Shown here: positions 8,401-15,370 of the stretch, piece after piece
Layout of the letters: the number at the start of each line of letters is the position of its first letter
Position numbering within the stretch: the first letter of the stretch is position 1
Virus record (IMG/VR): IMGVR_UViG_3300000101_000175
Coordinates: 1-23,848 of that record
From: a virus
Strand: one strand, 5' to 3'
DNA: 23,848 nucleotides
The notes under the pieces: model-generated
What the model saw: only the letters and a program-made list of their open reading frames with translations
Told to the model about the DNA's origin: nothing
Database searches by the model: none
Made by a program: the position numbers and the translations under genes

Positions 8401-9360
8401 TTTAATTGTAAATCCTGATGTATTTACATTTGGTATATCTGTAAAATTTACTCCAGTTGTTGTGTCAATGCTACTTACCTCATGACGTCCAGTTAAAGTT
8501 GATATTATTGGAGCAGTATCTGACGATTCAAACCTACCAGTAAGTTGTGTTATAGCATCATCTATACCACTAGTTTCATGACGTCCAGTTAATACTGATG
8601 TCAATGGAGCAGTATCTGATGATTCAAATCTACCAGTAAGTGTAGATGTAATTGGAGCAGTATCTGATGATTCGAATCTACCCGTTAATACTGAAATAAC
8701 TGGTGCTGTATCAGAAGATTCAAATCTACCAGTTAGTGTAGATATTACTGGAGTAGTATCAGAGGATTCAAATCTACCTTGAAGTTGTGAAACTATAGGA
8801 GATATATCACTAGTATCAAATCTACCTGTTAATGTTGAGTTTATAGGTGCAGTTGTACTATCTATATTATTAGCACCTAGAACTGAAGTGAAAGGTGCAG
8901 TTGTACTGTCTATATTATTAGCACCTAAAACCGAAATTGAAGGTGCAGTTGCACTGTTTATGTTATTGGCACCTAACTGTGAAGTTAAAGGTGCAGTTGT
9001 ACTATTTGTGTTATTGGCACCTAGAGTTGAGTTTAAAAGTGCAGTATTAGATGATATATTGTTAGAACCTAGTATTGATCCCATAGGTGAAATATCAGAT
9101 TTCAATCTTGTTGTAAATGGAACTGATGATAAAGTTGGTATATCTGACTTCATTGCAGTGTTAAAGTTTACAAAAGGTATTGGAAATACATCTGATTTAA
9201 AGTTAGTAGTAAAAGATAATGTAGACATAGGAGCTATATCAGACTTCATATTAGTAGTAAATGCAGAAAATCCCATAGGTGCTATCAATGATGATTCATG
9301 TCTACCAGTTAATGTACCTGGTAAATTTATCTCGTTTGGTATGTTGTTTTCGTTTGCCAT
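5482..9360 (-). CDS. Very large tail/baseplate protein with N-terminal 16-residue repeat array
   Basis: A 1292-residue protein in at least four parts. Residues 17-304 are eighteen 16-residue tandem repeats in three subtypes (LTGRFESSDTAP, LGANNxxSTTAP and FTTNxKSDIxP). Residues 303-403 hold two copies of a 50-residue repeat (QFKG.AG...YTYPD), with a related segment near 500-545. Around 765-860 a helical block contains GLLWGLKQIGLQ and RVFNLGIGLLANMLTGPFGI, possibly packed inside the virion. Residues about 1075-1275 form a conserved-looking C-terminal domain with REVTFTLKFASLS, PLIKLTMGDWLFRCPG and VSVALGFTVIGDG. That domain resembles tail-tube-like or baseplate hub/initiator proteins in pattern, which is tentative. 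The ATG shares one base with the tape measure stop (TAATG) and has no visible Shine-Dalgarno, so translation probably depends on coupling. The position between tape measure and LysM-like baseplate gene supports a hub or tail-tip role. Confidence 0.72.
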   Translation of the reverse strand: MANENNIPNEINLPGTLTGRHESSLIAPMGFSAFTTNMKSDIAPMSTLSFTTNFKSDVFPIPFVNFNTAMKSDIPTLSSVPFTTRLKSDISPMGSILGSNNISSNTALLNSTLGANNTNSTTAPLTSQLGANNINSATAPSISVLGANNIDSTTAPFTSVLGANNIDSTTAPINSTLTGRFDTSDISPIVSQLQGRFESSDTTPVISTLTGRFESSDTAPVISVLTGRFESSDTAPITSTLTGRFESSDTAPLTSVLTGRHETSGIDDAITQLTGRFESSDTAPIISTLTGRHEVSSIDTTTGVNFTDIPNVNTSGFTIKNSVLESQFKGIAGQTYTYPDSMQLGYGSVDSSQGVNFLDIENLDAQGFTTFFDTGTPTQFKGATAGDYTYPDNHGLGFGLIGNSLFTNTYPTPYTTPLFPNGFVQNQPIEDSQFSLESFAGGGKIGLQTEGFTHSTFGGVQGQVPVMGNNPTGLGEFTSGGNTSGDIGIINAFDDTTSGAKGFTPQMFDLGLPKTQFNGVAGTPGTLTYEYPTDVGPAGTGRLMYDVPFADAGNPYGGLYISSLAEQIPINPQITINKLAGTDPVQYNLYNASPNRLHFNEGNKYENSLGNFEADIELNGSHPKSVLANFASREHSPSPLDSIKVLIPSNTGPTGEAAVVANYTHVDGYPNYNTQNLSYSSAGVANQREGFVRNELFARTIDYDTDGTYGHDLTFGGTGDDPKGLKSYKKPHILRDIGKKWNGFSNEGTPFDEGAFRGGFLTLGNRALLDVVRNTKHIISDPIKGLLWGLKQIGLQASNPKVETEMAFLGRRTRVFNLGIGLLANMLTGPFGIKLYRHGLLNGIGEDKSTYETAVKAHSGINPYDADRAEFGPAKVGKGGRNRLMSLKDELHFGASGNGAGGFLGLGNLLGFTGQKIDLLSDTAFAGPKSLYGIGGTTIRRYYNAGEHLTGESLESSQDEGQGGRSSLLAKYSTISHYGLALASDNREGFEGVAKDFREDIFEEIGDTRSNPDMLSLGDSGTFPYSDYSRDAKFGYTPYGADRDRNFLPLDGEDQNFRLDHGMDEYIDFDQDYGDVQTDEINGQRDMIKLMVEDIPSSVGDSKKIVRFRSYLSEISDTITPEWTKNQYVGRPDQVHSYSGASREVTFTLKFASLSRIGMVPMYKKINYLYGLAYPHYNDTIPNQAFRESMIAPLIKLTMGDWLFRCPGYFNSIATTVDNDYPWEINLEQESTRVAQLPQIVSVALGFTVIGDGPHMSSVFGKDASMAGIHIGGGVSPETADGTFFAELPINK
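8152..8454 (-). repeat. Two tandem ~50-residue coding repeats
   Basis: Residues 303-353 and 354-403 of the 1292-residue protein align as diverged copies. Both begin GVNF.DI.N, continue through GFT, then carry QFKG and a YTYPD motif followed by G.G. A third, more distant relative (GFTPQMF...TQFNGVAG...YEYP) lies near residues 498-545, around 7720-7870. The copies start exactly where the 16-residue array ends. Confidence 0.75.
8449..9312 (-). repeat. Eighteen tandem 48-bp coding repeats (16-residue units)
   Basis: Units begin at residues 17, 33, 49 and so on to 289 of the 1292-residue protein, without a change in register. Nine belong to the LTGR subtype (units at 17 and 177-289), four to the F-T-x-x-K-S-D subtype (33-81) and five to the LGANN subtype (97-161). 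Most share serine near position 8, proline at position 12 and a hydrophobic residue at position 1 or 2. Identical residues are often encoded by different synonymous codons, so the copies are not recent identical duplications. Confidence 0.92.
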
Positions 9361-12300
9361 TATGCGTTATAGTTTGCTTGATTTACTGCAGCTGATACTT
9401 TAGCTCCATCCATGTATACGTCACCTTTTTGTCCTGTTACCATAATTAGTTGTTCTAGAAGTTCTTCTACTCGACTCTTTCCACCTGAAGCTGGTTTCTG
9501 AGTTATTCCACCTTTTTTAGCTATCAAGTTGTCATCTTCATGTGTTTCAATCATTTGACCGTCTTTAGTTAGGATCATGTCATTTACTTTAGTAATAGGT
9601 GATTTAGCTGTTATACCACCTCTTTCTCCCATCATTTCAGCTGAATCGAGCATTTTTTTATCTAACCCCATGTTCATTTTAGCTTTATCGCTGACTTTCC
9701 CACCTGGAGGTACGTCAAATCCTGGATCTCCTTTTATTGAAAATCCATTTCCAGGGCTTTCAGGATTTTCAAATATAGTAAACCCATTAGCTATATTATC
9801 TTTCGCTGACGATAATTTATTACCAATATAACGGTTAAATACTGTTTTATCGATTTCATTACCTATATTTAAACGTTCTACTGTATGGAATCCCGTTCCA
9901 AGTACCTTCGCAGTTTTAGTACCTTTAATACCCAACTTGGTTGCAGCTGCTATATAACCAGCTCCTGGAATAGCGGCTGCTGTAGAGAGTGCTGCATGAG
10001 CATAGTTACCCTCTCTAGTGTATGCTGCTGCGTTAGCTAAATCGAAAACCCCTCCTACTATTGGAAGCAAACCAAGTAAATCAAGCGCTAAATGCATAGC
10101 AGGAGACATTGTATTATTTTCTTCTACCAATCCACCCAAACTCCTATTTCGTATATACGCCTGTATCTCTTTTTTACTCATACCACCTTTTTTCATTTCT
10201 TCAACTATTGGTACGATAGGGCCCCTATCTCTCATTTTCATATCCGCTTTCGACATACCTTGTTGAGGATTTAATAACCCACGAAGTGATTCGCTATCAA
10301 AATTGAATCCATATTTACCTGAATCAACCATTTTATTAATCGAATCATCCCTTCGAGTATCCATCATATAGCTAATTCTATCACCACCTTTTGTATTTCT
10401 AGTTGATAAAGGAAATATTTCACCTGCTGGTTTAGTTGCTACATTTTCTAATGGAGTTCCAAATGGGCCAATAGTACCCCCTGCTTCAAATTTACTGGTA
10501 ACACCTCCATCTCCAAATGCAACACCTCCACCAGCTTGATTCAACTGTGATAGTTGATCTTTAAACATGGCAGTAGAACGTTTATTGATTACTGCTTCAC
10601 CACCTTCTAGTTCACCATAACGAGTTGGAATACCACCATTTGCATGGGATGGTCCATAAGTTATACCACCATCAGCTAGAATCCCACCTGCAGCCTTGGT
10701 ACTTACGTCTTGAACGTTAACTACCTTACCACCATTCTTTCCAGGAACTATCGCATCATCTAACGTTCTAGCTTTATGCTGATCATCAATAATTCTATTC
10801 TCCAGAATTTGATTCTTTTCTTGATCTTTAGTATATTGCGTTTCTAATGTGTGTTCTAAACTACCTAAAATATCTTCAATAATATCTGCAGTTTTTGTTT
10901 CTGCTGAAGAGTAAAAGCTTTGATTATCGGCAGCTACTTTTATAGCTTTTTCAATTTGTTTAGTAGTTATTGACGTTATACCAGTTTGCTCTTTGATAAG
11001 GTCTTTAACAAGTGCTACGTATTGAATACTTTTACCTTTGTCGGTAGCGTCCGATTGATCCCCATAAGAGGCTGAAAATACATTGTATTTACTAATAGCA
11101 CCATGTTCTGCCACTGCTTCTTTAATTTCATCTTTAGTAATAATGTCCATTGAAACACTTTCCGCCTGAAGCTTCTTATGGTCAATATCAGCCTGCGTTT
11201 TATAATAACCTCCTTGTTGTTTAAGTTTTTCAATATTGTTTTGAGTTTCAGTAGCAAAGTCGTGAAGTTTAGTTGTAGCGCTACCGGTAGCTATATTTAG
11301 AAGATCTTGAGTTGATGCACCATTTGCAACAGCTGTTTTCCATTGTTTTTCGGTTACATAACCGGCATCTATCATCTTTTCCTTAAATTTTTGAACCCCT
11401 TTAGAGGAAAGATCGTCGGTACCACCTGCTAATTCTTGAAAGCTTTGATTTATTATATTATGATGTTTTTGCTCGGCCATACGTAGCTTGTCTTGCTCGC
11501 GTTGTTGTAATTTATCATATTTTGCCTGCTGCGTGACTAACCCTTTTCTTGCAGTATCTAATTTATCATCAAATATACTTGTTTCAGCTACTAAATAACC
11601 ACCTAGATAACCAAGACCAGCTCCAACTGCAGTACCTATACCTGGTAATATTGCAGTACCAATAGCTGCTCCAAGACCTGCTCCTACCATTTTTGAATTA
11701 GCTGCTCCTTTCTCCTTGCCTGTTGCATTACGTTTTAAAGTTGCAACATCATATATACTTTTACCAACTATAGCACCACCAACTGCGAATCCTCCTAAAG
11801 CCATACCAGCACTTGAAGACATACCACCCAATCCTGCAGGTCCACGAGCTCCTCCAAACATTTTAGAACCTATGTTTTGCATTACACCACCACCATACTT
11901 GTTGGCTGCAAATCGCTTATCTGGTAATCCACCTTTTGTAAGAGGTCCACTAAACATTTTTTTTAAACCACCAAACATACTACTCATACCGCTACCAGAC
12001 ATAGAAACAAACATTGGTGTTAAAGGTGTAGCACCTAGAAGCATTTTAGCTCCTAACAGTACAGCAATTCCTTTACCTATAGTTTTACCTACACCTTCTG
12101 CTTTTCCGTAACTTCCTGAAAAATCTTTAGATGCAAAGCTTTTAAGAAATCCACCAATTGCTCCTCCTGATAGTTTATCTATAAATGCAGCAGTACCCAT
12201 TACTGCGTCTTTAATACCTATTATTATACCTTTTATAGTATATAATAAATTTTTAAATCCGGTTTTAAAAGCAGGTGATTCTAGAAACTTGAAAAAGGTT

Positions 12301-13994
12301 TTTTCTAAATCTTTAAGCCCTGTACCAAATACATCCAGGAATAGATCACCAATAACTTTAGCTATACGCTCCATTACACCTAAACCAACATCTAATTTAC
12401 CTAACATTGGTAAAGCTTTTTCTGCTAGATCATATTGTTTCTGAACAAGGTCTTGTTTCATTTGAGCTTGTTTAGCTTCACGTTGCCTCTGTGCCGTAGA
12501 TTTTTGTAACTGACCTACCGTTAATCCCACTGCTTCTGCTAAAGCTCTTTGTTGATGGGGTGCCATTTTATTAAATTTGTCTAACCCACCAACCTGCTTC
12601 ATTACTTCTTCCATAGCTCCAGCTTCATCACCTTGCATAGCTAGCATTCTAGCTTTTTGGAAATTAAGGTCTAAACCTGTAATAAGCTGTGCCTCCATTT
12701 CTTTTTCTATAGAAGTTTCAAAGTCTAACAAAGCGCTAGATACTTTAGTCATATCATCTAATGTTAAACCTAAACGTCTAGCAGTTACTGCTGATTTAGC
12801 TAATTCATCAGCTGAACCACTAAATGATGCTAATGTATCTCCGGATGCTGAAGCAATATCTTGAAAAATAACTTGTGGATTTAACCCAGCTTGCTCTGAC
12901 ATTTGATATGTCATTTTAGTCATATTTACAGCTGCTTCATCTGTCATTCCACCAACTATAGAGAAGTTATCTAAAACTTTAGCCGATTCTTCATCACTTA
13001 ATCCTATAGATAGTTTAAGCTCCGCCATTGTTTTTACCAATTTACCAGATACATAATCGATCTTACCAAATTGACTTTCTAATGCTACAATAGCATCTAC
13101 AGAACCTTCTAAACTTGAAGAAAAGCCTTCACCCATTTCATAGAAACGTTTTTTAATTAAATCAGCTTTCTGCAATATCTTATCTTGAAACGGTCCAGCT
13201 CCAGCTAATTTTTTATTAACTCGATCCATCTCTTCAGCTAGTTCATTTCCACGCTGACGCATAGTTTCAAATCGTGATAGGCCTACTGCTAACAGTCCAG
13301 TAAATAAAGTCAAAGGATTGGTAACTATATCCTTAAGAGTACTAAATATTTGACTTGCTGCACCACCTTGATTCTCCATAAGGTCGGTTATACTACCTTG
13401 TATCTTCTCGATACGTTCATTCATCTGTTCTTGCTTGGAGAGAGCTTGATATCCCTTTTCCATAGTTTTTAAACTTGCTAGTCGCTGCTTTTCCTGTAGA
13501 TTAAGATTCTGTATACCTGTAACCTGCATTGCACCGATTTCTGCTTGAATACCTCTAATTTTATCTTCAAAAGGTACAGTTTTTTTACGAAAATCTAATA
13601 ATTCTTTACTTTTTTTAGCTACACCTGCTGCTTCTTGGTTATATGTTTCGTAATCTGATATAGTAGTTTTAAGGATGTTAGATTCTTCTAACGATAGATC
13701 TCTTGTAGCTTGCTTTTGCAATGCAACTATTTTTACTTGATTAGCCATAAAGCCTAGATTATCAAGCATCTTTTTTTCAATACCGTACATCTGATCTATT
13801 TCACGGCGTTGATTTTGCTGTAAAGAAAATATGGATTCCATTTCAGATGATATATCTACTAACTGAGCTCGTTTTTTTCCATAAAAATCCAACTCAGACT
13901 TCATATCAGCTGATGATGGGCCTGTGTAGTCTTGGGATGAGTCAGCTAGAGGGCTAACAACACGTCTTCCTTGATTTGCTTTCTTTTTAGCCAT
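9360..13994 (-). CDS. Tail tape measure protein
   Basis: Sets tail length and is packed inside the tail tube, from which it is released at infection. It is 1544 residues long, the longest protein here, and follows the tube and presumed chaperone genes. The first 215 residues are charged and predicted coiled coil. A hydrophobic stretch lies near 225-240, and a strongly hydrophobic glycine and alanine-rich segment at about 768-803 (GLGAAIGTAILPGIGTAVGA) could cross a membrane. Around 1116-1140 is the motif GGIPTRYGELEGGEAVINKR, which recurs in tape measure C-termini. Further hydrophobic stretches follow near 1300-1345. By the usual rule of about 0.15 nm per residue, the tail would be at most roughly 230 nm, much longer than T4's. 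The start is ATG with a weak ribosome binding site ten bases after the preceding stop. Its stop overlaps the next start by one base. Confidence 0.92.
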   Translation of the reverse strand: MAKKKANQGRRVVSPLADSSQDYTGPSSADMKSELDFYGKKRAQLVDISSEMESIFSLQQNQRREIDQMYGIEKKMLDNLGFMANQVKIVALQKQATRDLSLEESNILKTTISDYETYNQEAAGVAKKSKELLDFRKKTVPFEDKIRGIQAEIGAMQVTGIQNLNLQEKQRLASLKTMEKGYQALSKQEQMNERIEKIQGSITDLMENQGGAASQIFSTLKDIVTNPLTLFTGLLAVGLSRFETMRQRGNELAEEMDRVNKKLAGAGPFQDKILQKADLIKKRFYEMGEGFSSSLEGSVDAIVALESQFGKIDYVSGKLVKTMAELKLSIGLSDEESAKVLDNFSIVGGMTDEAAVNMTKMTYQMSEQAGLNPQVIFQDIASASGDTLASFSGSADELAKSAVTARRLGLTLDDMTKVSSALLDFETSIEKEMEAQLITGLDLNFQKARMLAMQGDEAGAMEEVMKQVGGLDKFNKMAPHQQRALAEAVGLTVGQLQKSTAQRQREAKQAQMKQDLVQKQYDLAEKALPMLGKLDVGLGVMERIAKVIGDLFLDVFGTGLKDLEKTFFKFLESPAFKTGFKNLLYTIKGIIIGIKDAVMGTAAFIDKLSGGAIGGFLKSFASKDFSGSYGKAEGVGKTIGKGIAVLLGAKMLLGATPLTPMFVSMSGSGMSSMFGGLKKMFSGPLTKGGLPDKRFAANKYGGGVMQNIGSKMFGGARGPAGLGGMSSSAGMALGGFAVGGAIVGKSIYDVATLKRNATGKEKGAANSKMVGAGLGAAIGTAILPGIGTAVGAGLGYLGGYLVAETSIFDDKLDTARKGLVTQQAKYDKLQQREQDKLRMAEQKHHNIINQSFQELAGGTDDLSSKGVQKFKEKMIDAGYVTEKQWKTAVANGASTQDLLNIATGSATTKLHDFATETQNNIEKLKQQGGYYKTQADIDHKKLQAESVSMDIITKDEIKEAVAEHGAISKYNVFSASYGDQSDATDKGKSIQYVALVKDLIKEQTGITSITTKQIEKAIKVAADNQSFYSSAETKTADIIEDILGSLEHTLETQYTKDQEKNQILENRIIDDQHKARTLDDAIVPGKNGGKVVNVQDVSTKAAGGILADGGITYGPSHANGGIPTRYGELEGGEAVINKRSTAMFKDQLSQLNQAGGGVAFGDGGVTSKFEAGGTIGPFGTPLENVATKPAGEIFPLSTRNTKGGDRISYMMDTRRDDSINKMVDSGKYGFNFDSESLRGLLNPQQGMSKADMKMRDRGPIVPIVEEMKKGGMSKKEIQAYIRNRSLGGLVEENNTMSPAMHLALDLLGLLPIVGGVFDLANAAAYTREGNYAHAALSTAAAIPGAGYIAAATKLGIKGTKTAKVLGTGFHTVERLNIGNEIDKTVFNRYIGNKLSSAKDNIANGFTIFENPESPGNGFSIKGDPGFDVPPGGKVSDKAKMNMGLDKKMLDSAEMMGERGGITAKSPITKVNDMILTKDGQMIETHEDDNLIAKKGGITQKPASGGKSRVEELLEQLIMVTGQKGDVYMDGAKVSAAVNQANYNA

Positions 13995-14003
13995 AGAATA
14001 CTA

Positions 14004-14252
14004 CTATATATCTCGACGAAGTCTATCTAGTTCATCTTTATCAAATAATGGATCACTATAATGTGATTGCTCTATAGATTTATTAAGAATATCTACTCTT
14101 TTTTCAAGATCTTTAGACATCTTATAAAGCTTAGGGTCAGTCTTTATTTTTTTATAATAAAGTAGTTTTGCAGCAGTATCTTTACCTACTAACGTTTTAA
14201 GAAGCCAGCTAAAAGCGCCTTCATTTATCTTATATTTTTTTGAATTGTCCAT
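14004..14252 (-). CDS. Small helical protein of unknown function before the tape measure
   Basis: An 82-residue protein beginning MDNSKKYKINEGAFSWLLKT. I choose the ATG at 14252 rather than the in-frame ATG at 14276 because an AAAGGGG ribosome binding site lies about five bases before it, inside the longer version. The sequence is charged and mostly helical: an amphipathic N-terminal helix (GAFSWLLKTLVG), then a likely coiled coil (SKDLEKRVDILNKSIEQ) and an acidic and basic C-terminus ending RLRRDI. There are no cysteines or signal peptide. It lies between the overlapping gp26-type pair and the tape measure gene. That position is where tail assembly factors are often encoded, so a chaperone or accessory role is a guess from context. 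I do not recognise the family with certainty. Confidence 0.75.
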   Translation of the reverse strand: MDNSKKYKINEGAFSWLLKTLVGKDTAAKLLYYKKIKTDPKLYKMSKDLEKRVDILNKSIEQSHYSDPLFDKDELDRLRRDI

Positions 14253-14270
14253 AGTATCCCCTTTACATAG

Positions 14271-14292
14271 TTTCACATATATAAATATGAAA
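14271..14292 (-). other. Intergenic hairpin upstream of the small helical gene
   Basis: An imperfect 22-base inverted repeat (TTTCATAT / ATATGTGAAA with one G-U pair on the minus strand) lies between the stop at 14305 and the ATG at 14252. Its core CATATTTATATATG differs by one base from the core of the hairpin at 15880-15899. No T-run follows, so it is not a typical intrinsic terminator. Confidence 0.4.
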
Positions 14293-14304
14293 TACCTAGA
14301 AAAC

Positions 14305-14586
14305 CTACTGTTTTACTTTAGGGGGTCCAAAAACTTCTGATTTACCTGAATTGTGATTATCTTGCTTTTTTTGATCTTCTACCTGTCTGTTATTAATCTT
14401 CTCAATCTGCTTGAGATAGAACGTACGTAGATACTTAGGCATGTTGTAAACCTGATCATGGGTAAATCCACCTTTACCGTAATAACATAGCATGAAAACT
14501 TCTTCGTGTATAAGTGGTCTATGACTCGGAGCTAGGCCAAAAAAACCCGGTGTCGATAGGCATATCGACGTTCTCCGTGTGACCAC
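14305..14586 (-). CDS. +1-frame ORF overlapping the gp26-type gene; likely expressed by frameshift
   Basis: This 93-codon frame opens with GTG at 14586, deep inside the gp26-type gene. Residues 1-16 are only an alternative reading of that gene's conserved end, so I doubt the GTG is a real start. The protein-like part begins near RPLIHEEVFMLCYYGKGG (from residue 23) and runs through VYNMPKYLRTFYLKQIEKI to a polar lysine-rich tail. I recall similar HEE...YYG..F...VYNMP..LR.FY proteins following gp26-type genes in marine T4-like phages. The first ATG (14493, residue 32) falls inside this block, which argues against ordinary initiation there. The simplest reading is a C-terminal extension fused to the upstream protein by slippage on the T-run at 14539-14545, giving 338 residues. 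By position this would be a tail assembly chaperone like lambda gpG-T or a baseplate factor. The ORF is convincing; its mode of expression is inferred. Confidence 0.72.
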   Translation of the reverse strand: MVTRRTSICLSTPGFFGLAPSHRPLIHEEVFMLCYYGKGGFTHDQVYNMPKYLRTFYLKQIEKINNRQVEDQKKQDNHNSGKSEVFGPPKVKQ

Positions 14587-15322
14587 AAGCTTCGCATTCG
14601 AAGTTGAATTTAGTTATTACATCTGGAGCAGCTTCTTTCATTTCATTACGTAAAGCTAAAGAATCTTGAGCAAATAAATCATTATCTACATACTCTCTTA
14701 TTAGTTTAGTATCTCTATTACCGTCTACTGCTAGTATTTGATGCTTTAATCTTGTTGTAAGATTTTTACCTGGACCTTTTTTATTAGCAAATTTAGCTAA
14801 CCCTTTCATTTCACTTTCTAATGATTTTTCATCTCCACCTGACATTATTTTATATGTAATTGTGTTTTTAGATAATGGTAATTGGAAGTCAAATTCATTC
14901 GAATATTGCTTGAATTTATCGAAAGCTATTTCTTTGTTGTTTAAACCAGTTAAATCTATTTGTAATTTATTTTTTTCACCACATTTAGGGCAGTTGAGAT
15001 CAATATCATAATCTTTACCATAACCTAAAATTCTAGCCGCAATCATAATAGCATTTTTATCACCTACTAGTATATCATCATAACTAACATCAGTTACTAA
15101 TAAAGCGTTAATTAAGGTATCAATAACTTTACCTTGTCTAATAAGATTTGCGGAAGTAAGAATATCTTCTTCTCTTGCAGTCATGTATTTTAGTTCTACT
15201 TGACCAGAAGCTAAAGGGTGGTTTTCTGGATAGAACCACCCTTTGCTCGGAAGATCGATAAATTCGGTTGGAAATTTCTTTTTGTCTGTTTGTTTAGCCG
15301 TAACTTTACTGTTTTCGCTCAT
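14519..15322 (-). CDS. T4 gp26-type baseplate/tail assembly protein with four-cysteine site
   Basis: A 267-residue protein matching the pattern of the T4 baseplate (gp26-like) family. The diagnostic N-terminal segment is FIDLPSKGWFYPENHPLASG (21-40), followed by VELKYMTAREEDILTSANLI (42-61). Two CxxC pairs, C111/C114 and C243/C246, probably bind one zinc ion. The C-terminal half is charged. In T4 such proteins act in baseplate hub formation. Here the gene stands between tail tube and tape measure, the usual place of tail assembly chaperones, so it may chaperone the tape measure. The ATG follows a GAGGA ribosome binding site about ten bases upstream. The last codons are GGG TTT TTT TGG followed by five codons and TAG, and the next ORF overlaps in the +1 frame, suggesting a minority fusion product. 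Confidence 0.85.
   Translation of the reverse strand: MSENSKVTAKQTDKKKFPTEFIDLPSKGWFYPENHPLASGQVELKYMTAREEDILTSANLIRQGKVIDTLINALLVTDVSYDDILVGDKNAIMIAARILGYGKDYDIDLNCPKCGEKNKLQIDLTGLNNKEIAFDKFKQYSNEFDFQLPLSKNTITYKIMSGGDEKSLESEMKGLAKFANKKGPGKNLTTRLKHQILAVDGNRDTKLIREYVDNDLFAQDSLALRNEMKEAAPDVITKFNFECEACGHTENVDMPIDTGFFWPSSES
14536..14548 (-). other. Candidate programmed +1 (or -2) frameshift site
   Basis: On the minus strand the gene reads GGG TTT TTT TGG in frame 0, that is G259 F260 F261 W262 of the gp26-type protein; the seven T are at 14545-14539. If the tRNA on the second TTT moves one base forward it still pairs with TTT, and the next codon becomes GGC in the frame of the downstream ORF. 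The frame-0 stop comes only five codons after the TGG. A backward shift of two would add one phenylalanine. No strong stimulatory structure is evident by eye. Confidence 0.55.
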
Positions 15323-15355
15323 AACTTTTTTCCTCTATTTTAATTTAATATGTGT

Positions 15356-15370
15356 CTAATAATATATTAG
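15356..15370 (-). other. Short inverted repeat at the tail tube stop codon
   Basis: CTAATA / TATTAG forms a perfect 6-bp stem with a 3-base loop that includes the tail tube stop triplet. There is no following T-run. It may protect the 3' end of a processed tube message, or be chance in AT-rich DNA. Confidence 0.3.

Noticed and set aside
8449-9312. Regular direct repeats that could suggest a CRISPR array
   Set aside because: The period is 48 bp and it keeps a coding frame throughout, with variable synonymous sites and no unique spacers.
8888-9403. A 171-codon open frame on the plus strand opposite the 16-residue repeat array
   Set aside because: It is the antisense of a periodic coding repeat, which keeps the opposite frame open. 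It has a repetitive hydrophobic composition, no ribosome binding site and conflicts with a well-supported gene.
11015-11257. An 80-codon minus-strand frame inside the tape measure gene
   Set aside because: It lies wholly within the tape measure in another frame, has basic low-complexity sequence and no ribosome binding site.
11716-12111. A proline-rich plus-strand open frame opposite the tape measure gene
   Set aside because: Antisense of a glycine-rich region, which gives proline-rich nonsense. There is no start context or family signal.
14253-14276. Upstream ATG extending the small helical protein to 90 residues
   Set aside because: The extra eight codons contain the strong AAAGGGG ribosome binding site for the downstream ATG, and the upstream ATG has no comparable site.
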